This document shows, in pieces, positions 8,090 to 19,183 of a stretch of 64,000 nucleotides of DNA (its first letter is position 1; each line of letters starts with the position of its first letter). This DNA comes from Prochlorococcus sp. AG-355-A09 (GTDB taxonomy: Bacteria > Cyanobacteriota > Cyanobacteriia > PCC-6307 > Cyanobiaceae). A model generated the notes under the pieces. That model did no database searches. It saw only the letters and a program-made list of their open reading frames with translations, and was not told the DNA's origin. The position numbers were made by a program, and so were the translations under genes. The stretch lies in contig QCDG01000002.1 in NCBI GenBank assembly GCA_003280995.1, forward strand, positions 97,081 to 161,080, read 5' to 3'.

Positions 8090-8749
8090 TTAATTTTTTC
8101 TTCTTGATTCTAGAACAGTAAGTACATCTCTCCACTCAACGCCTTTATGCATAAGGGCGACTTGAAGATGATAAATTAAATCAGCAGCTTCATTTGAGAT
8201 TGAATTTTTATCATTATCTTTGCAAGCCATTATAAATTCTGCAGATTCCTCTCCTATTTTTTTCAAAATAGTATTACTGCCTTTTGTTAATAAATGATTT
8301 GTGTAACTTTTTTCAGATGGATTTATTGATCTTTCGTTAATTGTATTGAATAATTCAGAGCAAATATTTGAGAAGGGAGTTGTTTTTTTCTCTTTTTTAT
8401 TACTTTGATTAATTTGGATTTCGTTGAAAAAACAACTTTTTTCCCCAGTGTGACATGCCCCTGAACCATTTTGTTCAATCAAAAGTATTAGTGCATCATT
8501 ATCGCAGTCGAATCTTATCTCCTTAAGTATTTGGGTACTTCCACTAGTAGCTCCTTTTCTCCAGATTTCGGATCTAGATCTACTCCAGTAATGAACGTTT
8601 TTGGTTTCAAGTGTCATTGTCAAAGATTCTTTGTTCATCCAAGCAAGCATAAGAATTGATCCGTCAAGCCAATCTTGTGCTATTGCAGGGATTAATCCAT
8701 AATTATCAAAGCATAGATCCTCTATCGAAAAATTAGTTGAATAAGTCAT
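8090..8749 (-). CDS. hisIE: Bifunctional phosphoribosyl-AMP cyclohydrolase / phosphoribosyl-ATP pyrophosphatase
   Basis: This enzyme catalyses steps 2 and 3 of histidine synthesis. The N-terminal HisI domain (about 1-115) has WLDGSILMLAWMN, WSRSRSEIWRKG and the Zn-binding FDCDNDA plus GACHTGEKSCF. The C-terminal HisE domain (about 128-219) has the helical MazG-like core with KKIGEESAEFIMA and EAADLIYHLQVAL. The 219 residues are the normal fused length. It has an ATG start. The gene is transcribed away from the pterin-synthase-like gene, across a 60-nt gap. Confidence 0.96.
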   Translation of the reverse strand: MTYSTNFSIEDLCFDNYGLIPAIAQDWLDGSILMLAWMNKESLTMTLETKNVHYWSRSRSEIWRKGATSGSTQILKEIRFDCDNDALILLIEQNGSGACHTGEKSCFFNEIQINQSNKKEKKTTPFSNICSELFNTINERSINPSEKSYTNHLLTKGSNTILKKIGEESAEFIMACKDNDKNSISNEAADLIYHLQVALMHKGVEWRDVLTVLESRRKN

Positions 8750-8812
8750 TATGTTCGTTATGCTAAATCCTACTCAATGTGTTTTATTAAAAATTATCTT
8801 AACAGTTAATTG

Positions 8813-9283
8813 ATGTATATTCATTCTCTGAAATTTTCATGCAGCAAAAGTTACGAGGATTTTCCCTGTTCACATAGGCAATGGCGCCATGAAGGCCACT
8901 GCAGATTTGTGCATGGATATTCAAGATCATTCACCTTTTGGTTCACTGCAAAAAAGTTAGACCTAAATGGTTTTGTTGTCGATTTTTCAAGTCTAAAGCC
9001 CCTAGAAAATAGACTCAAGCAGCAATTTGATCATACTTTTTTAATAAATAAAGATGACCCTTTGCTGAATTACTGGGAAAAATTACATGACTTAGATGCT
9101 CTTGATCTGAGAATTATGGATAATGTGGGAATGGAATTCACCTCTGAATTAATTTGGAGATGGGCTAATGAATACTTACAGGATAAGGATAAGGGTAGAA
9201 CATGTTGTTGGAAAACAGAATCAAAAGAAAATAAATCTAATAAAGGAAGTTTTGAGGAAATTCCTGATTGGTTCAAATCTTAG
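8813..9283 (+). CDS. 6-pyruvoyl-tetrahydropterin synthase / QueD-like protein
   Basis: A T-fold protein of the PTPS/QueD family, whose members act in biopterin, folate-like or queuosine synthesis on dihydroneopterin triphosphate. Counting from ATG 8813: CSHRQW gives a candidate Zn ligand H21, the catalytic Cys is C30 in GHCRF, and H34 is in VHGY. VVDFSSLK, FDHTFL and FTSEL follow in family order. The usual third Zn ligand (HGH) is replaced by Tyr (HGY), so either this subfamily binds metal differently or its activity has changed. A TTG directly upstream (8810) is an alternative start. No queC, queE or queF is present in the window. Confidence 0.8.
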   Translation: MYIHSLKFSCSKSYEDFPCSHRQWRHEGHCRFVHGYSRSFTFWFTAKKLDLNGFVVDFSSLKPLENRLKQQFDHTFLINKDDPLLNYWEKLHDLDALDLRIMDNVGMEFTSELIWRWANEYLQDKDKGRTCCWKTESKENKSNKGSFEEIPDWFKS

Positions 9284-9332
9284 ATTAAAGTTGTTAAATT
9301 TCGAGTCATATAAAATTCTTTAATTGAGATCT

Positions 9333-11915
9333 TCAATCAACAATTATCTCTCCATTAACCAGATAAATATTAATCTCGTCTTTATTAAGGTAATGATTAT
9401 TCAATATATTATTTGAAATTTTTGTCTCAATTTGTTTTTGAATAATTCTTTTTAAAGGCCTTGCACCATAGGCATGATCGAAACTATTTTCGACAAGTTG
9501 GTTAATTACCTCATCCGTAATTTTAAATTTTAAGTTTTTTTTGTTAAGTCTTTTTTCTAAATGTTGAAGGTGGATTTTTGCAATTTGATTTATGTCATTT
9601 AATTCTAAATTATTAAAAATAACTATTTCATCAAGTCGATTTAAAAACTCAGGCTTGAAAAATTTTTTAATTTCATTATCTACAACTTTTTTAATTTCAT
9701 TTGTATCTTCTTGTCTAACTGATAAATCATTTATTGATTGACTTCCTAAATTACTTGTGAGAACAATAATTGAATTTTTGAAATTGATTGTACGACCTTG
9801 ACCATCAGTGATGATTCCATCATCAAGAACCTGTAAAAGAATATCTAAAATATCTTTGTGAGCTTTCTCTATTTCATCAAGAAGTATCAATGAATAAGGA
9901 TTTTTGCGTACAGCTTCAGTTAGTTGACCGCCTGATTCGAAACCTAAATATCCAGGAGGCGCACCTATAATTTTGCTAACTGAGTGTTTTTCCATATATT
10001 CAGACATATCAAGTCTTGTAATTGAAGAATTTGAATCGAATATAATTTTGGCTGTTACTTTACTTAGCTCTGTTTTTCCAACACCAGTTGGACCTAAAAA
10101 GAGAAAACTGGCTAATGGCTTGCATGGATCATTTAGACCAGTCCTTGATCTCTTTATGGAATCTGCAACAGTCCTAATCGCACTATCTTGGCCAATAATT
10201 TTTTCTTTTAGGATTGATTCGAGGCTCAAAAGTTTATCTTTTTCTGACTGGTTTAAGTTCTGTACTGGAATAGAGGTCCACTTTGAGACAACTTCTGCAA
10301 TATCATCAAAAGTTACCTCTTGTCTTAAGAGACTTGTATCTCCATTTTTTTTGGAATTTACTAAGGAATCACTTTTTTCTTTCAATTTTTTTTGCAAAGA
10401 ATTTAAAGTCCCAAATTCTAATTCTGCTGCTTTGTTTAGGTCAAAACTCCTTTTGGCTTGATCTATTTGTAATTGAACAGATTCAATTTCTTCTTTTATG
10501 GTGCTAATCTCATCAATTTCATCTTTTTCTTTTTTCCATTGAGCTCCTAATTCTGCCTGTTTATCTTTAAGGGATATTAGTTCATTATTGATTTTTTTTA
10601 ATCTTTCTATAGAAAAATCATCTGTTTCTCTTTTTAAAGATAATTTTTCCATCTCAAACTGCAGAACTTTTCGGTCAATTTCATCGATCTCTTCAGGTTT
10701 GGAAGTTATGACCATATTTAATCTTGAGGCGGCTTCATCGATTAGATCTATTGCTTTGTCAGGAAGAAATCTATCGTTAATATATCTTTCGCTAAGGGTT
10801 GCAGCTGCAACTAAAGCATTATCAGAAATTCTCACACTATGATGTACTTCGTATCTTTCCCTCAATCCTCTTAGTATTGATACAGTATCCTCTATTGAAG
10901 GAGCATCAATTTTTATTTTCTGAAATCTTCGTTCTAGAGCAGGATCTTTTTCTATATTTTGTTTATGTTCATTAATTGTTGTAGCACCAATACATCTAAG
11001 TTCACCTCTCGCGAGCATTGGTTTTAATAGGTTGCTTGCGTCTAAAGAACCTCCGCTAGCACCAGCTCCAACAACTGTGTGAATCTCATCAATAAAAAGA
11101 ATGATCTTACCGTCCGATTCCTTAACTTTCTTCAGGATATTTTTTATTCTTTCTTCAAATTCTCCACGATATTTTGCCCCAGCTATAAGTGAACCCATAT
11201 CTAATGAAATTAGTTGCCTATCTTGTAGAGCAGAAGGTACATCTCCATTAATAATTCTTTGAGCCAACCCTTCAACAATGGCTGTTTTACCTACCCCAGG
11301 TTCCCCAATAAGAACCGGATTATTTTTTGTTCTTCTACTCAATATTTGAATTGTTCTTCTAATTTCTTCATCCCTACCAATAACTGGGTCTAAAAATCCA
11401 TCTCGTGCAGATTGAGTTAGATCAATACCATATTTTTCTAAAGACTCATTAGAAGTATCAAATTCGTTTTTTACTGCTTGATTTGACTTCATTTTCTTTA
11501 TAGTTTCAAGAAATTCTGGAATACCTTTTTGATTTAAAATTTGAAATCCATATTTATCATCATAAGTGAAACCGTAAACTAAGTGTTCTGTTGATATCAC
11601 TACATCATTTAAAGTATTCTTAATATCATTTGCTTTCAAAAATATTTTGTGAAGTGTATCACCAATATATAAATTATCTTGTTTATCTTTCATTTTTGCC
11701 TTCGAATTTAATGAAGACATTATTTCGTTCTCAATCTTTCTAATATTTACTTGATTTTTTTTTAAGATTTCCTTTGTAAGGTTGTCTTTTTTTATAAGAG
11801 CTAATAGTAAATTGTCAGAGTCTACGTTTTGTTGATGATTTTTATAAGAAATTTCTTTGGCCAAAATAAAATAGTTCCAAGCTGAATATGAAAATTCGCT
11901 TGGAACTACTTTCAT
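9333..11915 (-). CDS. clpB: ClpB-type disaggregase (divergent N-domain)
   Basis: This hexameric AAA+ chaperone pulls polypeptides out of aggregates with DnaK help. Counting from ATG 11915, the divergent Clp N-domain is about 1-145. AAA1 has Walker A GEPGVGKT at 204-211, pore loop AKYRGEFE and Walker [10 protein letters not shown]. The coiled middle domain is about 405-525, as expected for ClpB and not ClpC. AAA2 has Walker A GPTGVGKT at 608-615, GYLG and [10 protein letters not shown]. Length (860) is normal. The N-domain is far from the usual LTNKFQ type, suggesting the second cyanobacterial paralogue (ClpB2). A TTG one codon upstream is possible. It lies 65 nt downstream of petE on the same strand. 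Confidence 0.92.
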   Translation of the reverse strand: MKVVPSEFSYSAWNYFILAKEISYKNHQQNVDSDNLLLALIKKDNLTKEILKKNQVNIRKIENEIMSSLNSKAKMKDKQDNLYIGDTLHKIFLKANDIKNTLNDVVISTEHLVYGFTYDDKYGFQILNQKGIPEFLETIKKMKSNQAVKNEFDTSNESLEKYGIDLTQSARDGFLDPVIGRDEEIRRTIQILSRRTKNNPVLIGEPGVGKTAIVEGLAQRIINGDVPSALQDRQLISLDMGSLIAGAKYRGEFEERIKNILKKVKESDGKIILFIDEIHTVVGAGASGGSLDASNLLKPMLARGELRCIGATTINEHKQNIEKDPALERRFQKIKIDAPSIEDTVSILRGLRERYEVHHSVRISDNALVAAATLSERYINDRFLPDKAIDLIDEAASRLNMVITSKPEEIDEIDRKVLQFEMEKLSLKRETDDFSIERLKKINNELISLKDKQAELGAQWKKEKDEIDEISTIKEEIESVQLQIDQAKRSFDLNKAAELEFGTLNSLQKKLKEKSDSLVNSKKNGDTSLLRQEVTFDDIAEVVSKWTSIPVQNLNQSEKDKLLSLESILKEKIIGQDSAIRTVADSIKRSRTGLNDPCKPLASFLFLGPTGVGKTELSKVTAKIIFDSNSSITRLDMSEYMEKHSVSKIIGAPPGYLGFESGGQLTEAVRKNPYSLILLDEIEKAHKDILDILLQVLDDGIITDGQGRTINFKNSIIVLTSNLGSQSINDLSVRQEDTNEIKKVVDNEIKKFFKPEFLNRLDEIVIFNNLELNDINQIAKIHLQHLEKRLNKKNLKFKITDEVINQLVENSFDHAYGARPLKRIIQKQIETKISNNILNNHYLNKDEINIYLVNGEIIVD

Positions 11916-11980
11916 CAATCAAAAAATAATTATTAATGTAGTAATTATTAAGTAAAAAAAGTGCTTAGGTATTAAAAAAT

Positions 11981-12331
11981 TTATTCAACAATAACTTTAC
12001 CTACCATTCCAGCTCCTCTGTGTGGCTCGCAATAGTAATCATAAGTCCCAGCCGTATCAAATGTTTCTTCCCAAGATTCTCCTGGAGCAAAAGCTAGGTC
12101 CGCATGACTTAATTCCTCATGCCCATCGAAAACTGCATTGTGAGGGGCAAGTTTATTATTGACGAATTTAACTGTATCACCAGCACTAATGGTTACTGTA
12201 CTTGGTTCAAATGCAAGCATTCCAGCATCTGTTCCAAGTTTTACTTCAACAGTCTTGGCTGAAACTGATGAAATACCTAGCCCTAGAGTTAAAACTATTG
12301 CAAATAACCCTGCAAAGATTGAACGTAACAT
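11981..12331 (-). CDS. petE: Plastocyanin precursor
   Basis: This blue copper protein carries electrons from cytochrome b6f to photosystem I in the thylakoid lumen. The 116-residue precursor has a signal peptide (residues 1-25, cleavage likely after VSA) and a mature domain of about 91 residues. Copper ligands are H64 (APHNAVF), C101 (YDYYC), H104 (EPH) and M109 (GAGMVGK). All four are present, so it should be active. It has an ATG start and an AT-rich upstream region. The gene lies between the epimerase gene and clpB, all on the minus strand. Confidence 0.98.
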   Translation of the reverse strand: MLRSIFAGLFAIVLTLGLGISSVSAKTVEVKLGTDAGMLAFEPSTVTISAGDTVKFVNNKLAPHNAVFDGHEELSHADLAFAPGESWEETFDTAGTYDYYCEPHRGAGMVGKVIVE

Positions 12332-12390
12332 AATAAAAATTTGCTTATTTATACATATTACAAGGCTTTGGTAACCTAACTGCGAGAATT

Positions 12391-13374
12391 TTAATTGTTA
12401 TTACAGCTTGGTAACTTTGATAACCTTAAAATATCATTCAGTGACTTGGCATAACTTTTGAGTTTAAAAGTCTCAGGATTAGTGATGGGGACATGATTAA
12501 AGTCATATTTTTTGATACTGAAGCTATCCCAAGGAGTAGTTTGGATGGGGAGAATTCTTAATAATATTTTTAGAATTTTTTTTGTAAGCGGTATCGCAAA
12601 AAATCTCCTCATATTTTGTCTTTTTAACAGTGTAATTATGGCATCATCAATGGAAATGAATTTTTGACCTAGAACAAATTTTCTAAAGCCTTTGTATTGC
12701 TCTTCTTTATGATTCTTAATTAGAAACCCGCAAATCTGGGCGATATCATTTGCGTGTATAAAGTGAAATTTAGAATCGAGTTTTAAAAATCTTGCTAACC
12801 AAAGCCATTTCCCAATTTCTTTCAATCCACTAGTTAAATAACTCACAGGATATTTACTTTTTTTTCCAAGATTCCCTCCAAAAACCAAGGTAGGGAAGAC
12901 AGCGAATGTTTTTTCTGCAAATGAGCTTTCTCTAAGTCTCTGGAAACATTCATATTTTGTTTGAATGTACTCTGTTCCATAAATCAATGATTCCCTCATT
13001 AATTCTGTTTGGGTATCAAGAATACTAGCCGTTGAAAAATAAATAATCTTTTCTAACTTTTCAATATCAAGCATTTCTAGTAATTCTTCAAAAGCTTTAA
13101 TATTTACTTCATAGGCTCTTTTTGGATCTCCCCAAGCTGTAGCAGTATGTATTAGGTAATTAATTTGACTAATTTCTTTTTTATACCTACTTGATTCCCT
13201 GATATCGCACACCATTAACTTGACTTTTTTATTTTCTTGGACAGAAATAGGTAACTTACTTTTGTCTCTTACCATAAGATAAAGCCTGAATTTTGTGTTT
13301 TTCAAAAACCAATCAACTAAATATTGGCCAACACATCCATTAGCGCCTGTTATTAATAAGTTTTTATATGCCAA
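12391..13374 (-). CDS. NAD-dependent epimerase/dehydratase (SDR family)
   Basis: An extended short-chain dehydrogenase/reductase with an N-terminal Rossmann motif GANGCVGQ near residue 10. The segment D-I-R follows strand 3, and the catalytic-type Y-x-x-x-K pattern is in YIQTKYE at about 143-147. Its 327 residues resemble nucleoside-sugar epimerase or 3-beta-HSD-like proteins, but the substrate is not identifiable. The start is probably TTG at 13374, which gives [12 protein letters not shown], 8 nt downstream of the hemE stop. It is likely co-transcribed with hemE, though no biochemical link is evident. Confidence 0.85.
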   Translation of the reverse strand: MAYKNLLITGANGCVGQYLVDWFLKNTKFRLYLMVRDKSKLPISVQENKKVKLMVCDIRESSRYKKEISQINYLIHTATAWGDPKRAYEVNIKAFEELLEMLDIEKLEKIIYFSTASILDTQTELMRESLIYGTEYIQTKYECFQRLRESSFAEKTFAVFPTLVFGGNLGKKSKYPVSYLTSGLKEIGKWLWLARFLKLDSKFHFIHANDIAQICGFLIKNHKEEQYKGFRKFVLGQKFISIDDAIITLLKRQNMRRFFAIPLTKKILKILLRILPIQTTPWDSFSIKKYDFNHVPITNPETFKLKSYAKSLNDILRLSKLPSCNNN

Positions 13375-13382
13375 GACTTTGA

Positions 13383-14423
13383 CTAGTAAGTGAGTTTTTT
13401 CCCATATTCAAAAAATGTTTGAGCATTTTCTTCTGGAGTCCCAGGTAAGATCCCATGACCCAAATTAAGAATATATTTCCTGTCTTTAATTTTATTGAAA
13501 GTATTATCTATCCTTTCTTTTATTGATTCTTTGTTTCCGAATAAAATACCAGGGTCAACATTACCTTGAATTCCAATCCCCCTGGGGATTCTTTTACAAG
13601 CCTCTTCAATATCTACTGTCCAGTCTAATGAGATTATATCTACTCCAGTTTTTGCCATTCTTTCTAAAACACCAGCACTTCCTGAAATGTAAAGAATTAT
13701 TGGTGTTTCAGGGTATTCCGCTTTTACAATTTCAACAACTTTTTTTTGATACGGCCCAGCAAAGATATCGTAATCTTGTGGGCTTAGTTGACCTGCCCAT
13801 GAATCAAAAATTTGAACTACTTGCGCTCCAGATTTTATTTGATATTTAAGATATTCACCAATAGATTTTGCAAAATGATCAAGAAGTCTATGAAGTAAAT
13901 CTGGTTCATTAAAAGCCATTGATTTTATTAAAGAATAATTTTTACTGCTTTTACCTTCAACTACATATGCAGCAAGAGTCCAAGGTGCGCCAACAAAACC
14001 TAAAACTGTTGCCTCATTATTCACATCTTTTTTTAGTGAAGTAAGAACTTGCCCAACAAAACTTAAACTCTCATTCGGATTTAATTCTTTTAAATTTTCT
14101 ACCTGGTTAAGAGTTCTTATTGGGTCCTCAATAATTGGGCCTTTACTTTCTATTATTTCAAAATTTATGCCCATCCCTGGTAGAGGTGTGAGAATATCTG
14201 AAAAAAGGATCACACCATCCGGTTTGAAAGCATGAAAAGGCTGCATTGAAATCTCATATGATAATTCTGGATTTTCAGACCTCTCTCTAAAGCTTGGGTA
14301 ACGCTCCCTTAAATCTCTATAGATTTTCATATATCTTCCTGCTTGCCTCATCATCCATACCGGAGGCCTATTTACTTTTTTACCCAATGCGGCGGACAGT
14401 AGTAGTGGTAAATCTTGACCCAT
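13383..14423 (-). CDS. hemE: Uroporphyrinogen decarboxylase
   Basis: This cytosolic enzyme removes four carboxyl groups from uroporphyrinogen III to give coproporphyrinogen III, feeding heme and chlorophyll synthesis. The N-terminal signature [13 protein letters not shown] contains the substrate-binding Arg. The catalytic Asp is in [10 protein letters not shown], and [10 protein letters not shown] and [15 protein letters not shown] are near the C-terminus. Length 346 is typical. ATG start. It is followed 8 nt later by the epimerase gene. In this organism its flux goes mostly to divinyl chlorophylls. Confidence 0.97.
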   Translation of the reverse strand: MGQDLPLLLSAALGKKVNRPPVWMMRQAGRYMKIYRDLRERYPSFRERSENPELSYEISMQPFHAFKPDGVILFSDILTPLPGMGINFEIIESKGPIIEDPIRTLNQVENLKELNPNESLSFVGQVLTSLKKDVNNEATVLGFVGAPWTLAAYVVEGKSSKNYSLIKSMAFNEPDLLHRLLDHFAKSIGEYLKYQIKSGAQVVQIFDSWAGQLSPQDYDIFAGPYQKKVVEIVKAEYPETPIILYISGSAGVLERMAKTGVDIISLDWTVDIEEACKRIPRGIGIQGNVDPGILFGNKESIKERIDNTFNKIKDRKYILNLGHGILPGTPEENAQTFFEYGKKLTY

Positions 14424-14540
14424 TTTACAATTTGATATTTTTAAAAAGAATTAAAATCCAACTTAAAAATCTTACAATGTAAAGCAGAACAAAAGCGTTA
14501 TATGAACATTTATATGAAGCACTTAGTTAAATGAGCCTTC

Positions 14541-16805
14541 TTATTTTTTTGATTGATGTTTGAAGATACTCACGCTTAATGGTGGTAAAGCAAGTTCTAG
14601 AGCATTTTGATAATCATGAATATTGAAATTTATAGTTTCTTTGCCCCCCATATTTCCTTTGTTACTGCCACCGTATCTAGAACCATCTGAATTAAATATT
14701 TCTTTATAGAATCCCTCCACCGGAACACCTACTTTGTATGACCCATGGGTATTAGGTGTAAAGTTAGCAACAACAACAAGCCACTCATTGGTATCGTTTT
14801 CTCTTCTCATGAAACTAATAACCGAATTAGATTTGTCATTACAATCAATCCATTGGAATCCATAAGGATCAAAGTCATTTTTCCATAATGCAGGTTCATT
14901 TTTATAAAGAATGTTTAGGTCATCAATCAAGTTTCTGATACCTTTATGAGGCTCAAATTCTAGTAACTCCCATTGCAGATCATCCCAAACATTCCATTCT
15001 TGTCTTTGCCCAAATTCCATTCCCATAAATATCGTTTTTTTACCAGGGTGGGTCCACATATAAGTTAGTAATGCTCGAGTATTGGCATATTTCTTCCAGT
15101 CATCTCCTGGCATTTTATGCAAAAGATGACTTTTCCCATGGACAACCTCATCATGACTAAGTGCAAGCATAAAGTTCTCTGTATAGTTATATGTAATTGA
15201 GAAAGTTACGCTATTTTGATGGAATTGCCTAAACCAAGGATCTATTTCAAAATAATCAAGCATATCGTGCATCCATCCCATATTCCATTTCAAGTTAAAT
15301 CCTAACCCTCCCATGTCAGTTGGTTTGGTTACCATTGGCCAAGTTGTTGATTCTTCAGCGATAGAAAGTGCACCTGGGAAGTGTTGGAAGAGTACATGAT
15401 TAGCCTGTTGAAGAAATTTAACGGCTTCTATATTTTCATTACCACCGTTTTCATTGGGTATCCATTCTCCATCTGGACGTAGATAATCTCTGTAAAGCAT
15501 AGAAGCTACAGCATCTACTCTTATGCCATCAATATGAAACTCTTCAAACCAATAAACGAGATTGGCTACTAAAAAATTTCTTACTTCGTTTCTGCTGTAA
15601 TTAAATATTAGGGTTCCCCATTCTTTGTGTTCACCTATTCGTGAATCTCCATGTTCATAAAGATGACAACCATCAAAAAATGCTAAACCATGCTTATCTT
15701 TTGGAAAATGACCAGGCACCCAATCAAGAATTACACCTATTCCCTCTTTATGACATTGATTTACAAACTCTCTAAATTCATTTGGGGAGCCAAATCTACT
15801 CGTAGGTGCATACCAGCCTGTAACTTGGTATCCCCATGAACCATCGAAAGGATGTTCAGATATTGGCATTAGTTCAATATGTGTGAATCCTCTCTCTTTT
15901 ACGTAAGGGATGAGTTTCTTCGTTAATTCTGGATAAGTTAATAATCTTGTTCCTGGTTTTAAATCGGCTGCAGGCACTGGGTCTCTTGGTTCACCATTAT
16001 CCTCCAGATAACTATTATCTGTTGATTCATGGAGCCAGCTTCCTAAATGCATTTCATAAACTGAAATTGGCTTATTAATTTGACTAGAAGAATCTCTATT
16101 TGAAATCCAAGAACTATCATTCCAATTAAAGTTTTTCAATTTTGAAACTATTGAACCATTTTGAGGCCTGATTTCATGAAGGAAACCATATGGATCAGCT
16201 TTCTCATAAATATGACCTTGTTGAGTTCTAATTTCGTATTTATATGCGTCGCCCTCTTGCATTGTTGGCATGAATAGTTCCCAAATTCCTCCTAATCTTT
16301 TTTGCATTGGATGATGTCTTCCATCCCAAGAATTTATATCTCCAATTATTGAGATTGATTTTGCATTTGGAGCCCAAATGCAAAACATGACTCCTTTTTG
16401 GTTTTTTTCTTCAATGAGATGTGCTCCCATTTTTTCCCAAATATGATGATGGTTACCTTCTGCAAAAAGATGTCTATCAACTTCTCCCATCCACTCTTCT
16501 CTATATGACCAAGGGTCATGTTGTGTATGTGTGATTCCTCCTCGTGAAATATTTATTTCGTAATTATAATTCGGATTTTCTGGCAGGATAGCTTCAAAAA
16601 GCCATTTATGGTTTATGCTTTCCGCCTTATAGGTATTGTTTTTAAAATTTATTTTAACTTCTTCGGCTTCAGGCATCCATACCCTTATTACCCATTGTTC
16701 TTGATAAAAATGAGGACCTAATATTTTTAATGGATTATCATTGCAACAATTTTCTAGGTTGATGGCTTCTGATTTAATCCAGTCTGCTTGAATTGTCTCG
16801 ATCAT
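14541..16805 (-). CDS. glgB: 1,4-alpha-glucan branching enzyme
   Basis: A GH13 enzyme that introduces alpha-1,6 branches into glycogen. The 754 residues include an N-terminal extra carbohydrate-binding module, the CBM48-type beta-sandwich ([21 protein letters not shown] at about 145) and the GH13 barrel. Catalytic residues are in [11 protein letters not shown] (nucleophile Asp), SIAEEST (acid Glu) and [10 protein letters not shown] (transition-state Asp). A C-terminal beta domain ends the protein. ATG start. With glgA at 44003 and glk at 30654 it forms the carbon-storage set of this window. It lies 117 nt upstream of hemE on the same strand. Confidence 0.98.
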   Translation of the reverse strand: MIETIQADWIKSEAINLENCCNDNPLKILGPHFYQEQWVIRVWMPEAEEVKINFKNNTYKAESINHKWLFEAILPENPNYNYEINISRGGITHTQHDPWSYREEWMGEVDRHLFAEGNHHHIWEKMGAHLIEEKNQKGVMFCIWAPNAKSISIIGDINSWDGRHHPMQKRLGGIWELFMPTMQEGDAYKYEIRTQQGHIYEKADPYGFLHEIRPQNGSIVSKLKNFNWNDSSWISNRDSSSQINKPISVYEMHLGSWLHESTDNSYLEDNGEPRDPVPAADLKPGTRLLTYPELTKKLIPYVKERGFTHIELMPISEHPFDGSWGYQVTGWYAPTSRFGSPNEFREFVNQCHKEGIGVILDWVPGHFPKDKHGLAFFDGCHLYEHGDSRIGEHKEWGTLIFNYSRNEVRNFLVANLVYWFEEFHIDGIRVDAVASMLYRDYLRPDGEWIPNENGGNENIEAVKFLQQANHVLFQHFPGALSIAEESTTWPMVTKPTDMGGLGFNLKWNMGWMHDMLDYFEIDPWFRQFHQNSVTFSITYNYTENFMLALSHDEVVHGKSHLLHKMPGDDWKKYANTRALLTYMWTHPGKKTIFMGMEFGQRQEWNVWDDLQWELLEFEPHKGIRNLIDDLNILYKNEPALWKNDFDPYGFQWIDCNDKSNSVISFMRRENDTNEWLVVVANFTPNTHGSYKVGVPVEGFYKEIFNSDGSRYGGSNKGNMGGKETINFNIHDYQNALELALPPLSVSIFKHQSKK

Positions 16806-16857
16806 GACTGGTAGATATTAAGGATTAATAATATCAAATGATTAACCAAAAAAATAA

Positions 16858-18438
16858 TTATTTATAAAAAAAAGGGTTCATTTTCATAAATGTTTTATTA
16901 AGGCTAAAACTTAGAGTAATAACTCTATGATTTGCTGAAGGCGCTCCAACATTTTCCTCCCCAAATCCAGGATTAACTCCAATAGCGGGATAAGCTGATG
17001 CAGATATAGATAAACGAAGTTTGCTATCTTTAATCAAACAAATATTTGTTGGCTGCATTGTTATTTGATAAATGCATTCTTCACTTATTTTGGAGTTTTT
17101 AACCCTTAAGAACCCTGTTGAAAATTGATTTACCTTTTCATTCCCTTCTTCAACTAGAGATAAAGCAAGGCAGATATCAAAATTGGGCTGATCACTTTTT
17201 ACTTGGATTTCTAATGTGGGAACTCCTCTCAAATATTGATCTTTTTCAAAAGCATTGGTTTGAAAAACACCTACATCAAGGCGTTTATCAATAAAACTTC
17301 TATTAAACTTTCCTGGATTAGGACCTAAATGACCACCGTCAGATGGAGTAGGTCTCCACGGGTCATTAACAATTGTGAACCATCCTGATCCTTTTGAATT
17401 TATGGTCAGACTTCCATCTTCAACCTCTACATTTGCTATGCCATCGCTTTTAAGCCCAAAAATAAATTCAGGGTGAAATTTATTATCTAATTCTTCCCAC
17501 TTATTTAATGAAATATTCCATATTTTTTTTTCGTCTTTAAAATTCTTAGAATTAAATTTTTCATCTGATTTTAAATGTTTATCAAAAAATTTTAATAAAG
17601 ATTCTTGTGATCCCTTCCACCAATTTAGATGTGTCGCATTCCCAATAATAATCTCAGGGTTCCCACCAGCTTCTTTAGATATTTTATAAAGATCAAAGGC
17701 ACCTTTTAAATGTGGATCCCATAGTCCTCCAATAATTAACATAGGTTGTTTAATCCAGGTTGAAATTGGTTTAAATTCTTCAAATGGGCGAGCAATTTTT
17801 AAATTTTTAAGCCATTCCAAAACAAAGCTATTTGGATCATATTTTTTTAAAATATCAATTCCTTCACTTAAATAACTTTTATTTTCTAAGGCTAATCTTA
17901 TTTTTTCCCATTCAAGCAATTTTTTTTCTCTTTTCATTTTTATTGCTGCGATTTGAAGTCCCCAAGCAATATTGTTATGCCACCAATATGCTCCTCCATC
18001 TGAGCACCAATGATCCTTAATATTCATTCCAGTCATTGCTGGAGATAAGCAATCGGGCGGCTTTGAATTTAATTCACCAGTTAGTTGAGTAAATCCTTGA
18101 TATGAAAAACCATATAAGCCAAGTTTTCCATTACATTCTTTTAGAGATCTTACCCATTCATGTGTTTCTGAAGTATCACTAGCTTCTTGAGAAAAACCAT
18201 TAAAAACCCCCTCAGACGAACCCATACCTCTAACATCTTGAATTATTACCATATACCCTTTGGAAGCCCACCATTCTGGATGAGAATAGGTAATAGTTGA
18301 GGCTATTTCCCTTCCATATGGTTGTCTCATCAATAATGCAGGCCATGGCCCATTACTATTAGGTAACCAAATCCTTGATATAAGTCTTACTCCATCTCTA
18401 AGGACTAGAGACTTGTCAAACCATCTTAAACCAGACAT
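16858..18438 (-). CDS. CocE/NonD-type hydrolase (S15 peptidase-like)
   Basis: An alpha/beta hydrolase with the X-Pro dipeptidyl-peptidase/cocaine-esterase fold. The N-terminal hydrolase domain contains YGFSYQGF with nucleophile S112, VRGMGSSEG upstream and a candidate charge-relay His in GNATHLNWWKG. The C-terminal half (about 330-526) is the jelly-roll X-Pro DAP C domain with LRGVPTLEIQV and SASAYPAIGVN. Length 526 is normal. The substrate could be a peptide or ester; it is not predictable. ATG start. The stop is 52 nt from the glgB start on the same strand. Confidence 0.88.
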   Translation of the reverse strand: MSGLRWFDKSLVLRDGVRLISRIWLPNSNGPWPALLMRQPYGREIASTITYSHPEWWASKGYMVIIQDVRGMGSSEGVFNGFSQEASDTSETHEWVRSLKECNGKLGLYGFSYQGFTQLTGELNSKPPDCLSPAMTGMNIKDHWCSDGGAYWWHNNIAWGLQIAAIKMKREKKLLEWEKIRLALENKSYLSEGIDILKKYDPNSFVLEWLKNLKIARPFEEFKPISTWIKQPMLIIGGLWDPHLKGAFDLYKISKEAGGNPEIIIGNATHLNWWKGSQESLLKFFDKHLKSDEKFNSKNFKDEKKIWNISLNKWEELDNKFHPEFIFGLKSDGIANVEVEDGSLTINSKGSGWFTIVNDPWRPTPSDGGHLGPNPGKFNRSFIDKRLDVGVFQTNAFEKDQYLRGVPTLEIQVKSDQPNFDICLALSLVEEGNEKVNQFSTGFLRVKNSKISEECIYQITMQPTNICLIKDSKLRLSISASAYPAIGVNPGFGEENVGAPSANHRVITLSFSLNKTFMKMNPFFYK

Positions 18439-18445
18439 TTAGGCT

Positions 18446-18712
18446 TTAGATAATGTCTGGGCAGTGCAGCCCAATGACGTAAATAGAAAATATTTCTGCG
18501 TTAACGGGAGTTAACTTTCTTTTGTTTGATACATATTCTATAACTTTATCTGAACTAGCTGAAATACCTTTGGAATTAAACTCTCTAAACTTATCACATA
18601 AATTCCTAGCTTCGCTTGGATTCTTTTTTACAGTTTCCAATAAGTTAGATTGACTTAAAACAGGGTATAAAGAGTTGAAAAACAAAAATAAAAAAAATAA
18701 CAAAAGTTTCAT
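18446..18712 (-). CDS. Small secreted protein of unknown function
   Basis: I do not recognise the family. The 88-residue product has a clear N-terminal signal peptide (MKLLLFFLFLFF and following, with possible cleavage near VLSQS), then a soluble helical part with two cysteines that could form a disulfide in the periplasm. The ATG at 18712 is preferred over a GTG two codons upstream. It sits 7 nt upstream of the S15-type hydrolase start and 40 nt after the helix-hairpin-helix-like gene, so it is probably part of that minus-strand transcript. Confidence 0.6.
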   Translation of the reverse strand: MKLLLFFLFLFFNSLYPVLSQSNLLETVKKNPSEARNLCDKFREFNSKGISASSDKVIEYVSNKRKLTPVNAEIFSIYVIGLHCPDII

Positions 18713-18752
18713 TATCACTAACTTTTTCTAAATTCTACATTAAAAATTTTTT

Positions 18753-19172
18753 TTATCCAAGATTTCCAATAGATTTGTCGATTTGACTAGCTTTTTTGAT
18801 CCATTCTTTTAAGAGAATAAAAGTTATATCTGTCTCAGTTTTTACTCTAAGAGTTCTTTCTAATCTACCAATTTTGCGTTCTAATTCGTAAGGAGTAGAT
18901 AGTGATAATGATTTTATAGAAGATATACCGCAATGTAAAAGTAGATATGCTTGCGGCGGAGAAATTCCAATTTCTTTTTTAAAAATAGCTATAGCTCTAA
19001 TTTTCTTTAGATTATTCAATGTACAGAGTGAGGATTTTCTTTGAATCTGATTTATATCTAAGTCCGAAAGTTTACTTAATTTTTTAAAGTCAGTTAGATT
19101 ATTCTGAATAAAAAAAGATTTCTCATGTCTAAAATTTGTTGGCAAAAAATCTAAAAAAATTTTACTTTCCAT
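18753..19172 (-). CDS. DUF4332-like helix-hairpin-helix protein
   Basis: A 139-residue protein without signal or membrane segment. Short repeated helical units (NLTDFKKLSKLSDLD, GISSIKSLSLSTPYELERKIG) look like helix-hairpin-helix elements of the DUF4332 type, which often bind nucleic acid non-specifically. That is from recall; nucleic-acid binding is inferred. ATG start. It lies 11 nt after the Ycf51-like gene and 40 nt before the small secreted protein, on the same strand, suggesting one transcript. Confidence 0.6.
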   Translation of the reverse strand: MESKIFLDFLPTNFRHEKSFFIQNNLTDFKKLSKLSDLDINQIQRKSSLCTLNNLKKIRAIAIFKKEIGISPPQAYLLLHCGISSIKSLSLSTPYELERKIGRLERTLRVKTETDITFILLKEWIKKASQIDKSIGNLG

Positions 19173-19183
19173 TTTTTAAAAGG

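Noticed and set aside
9973..10461. A 162-codon open frame antisense to clpB
   Set aside because: It is fully inside the clpB coding region on the other strand, has no family likeness, and its composition mirrors the clpB codons. It is a shadow frame.
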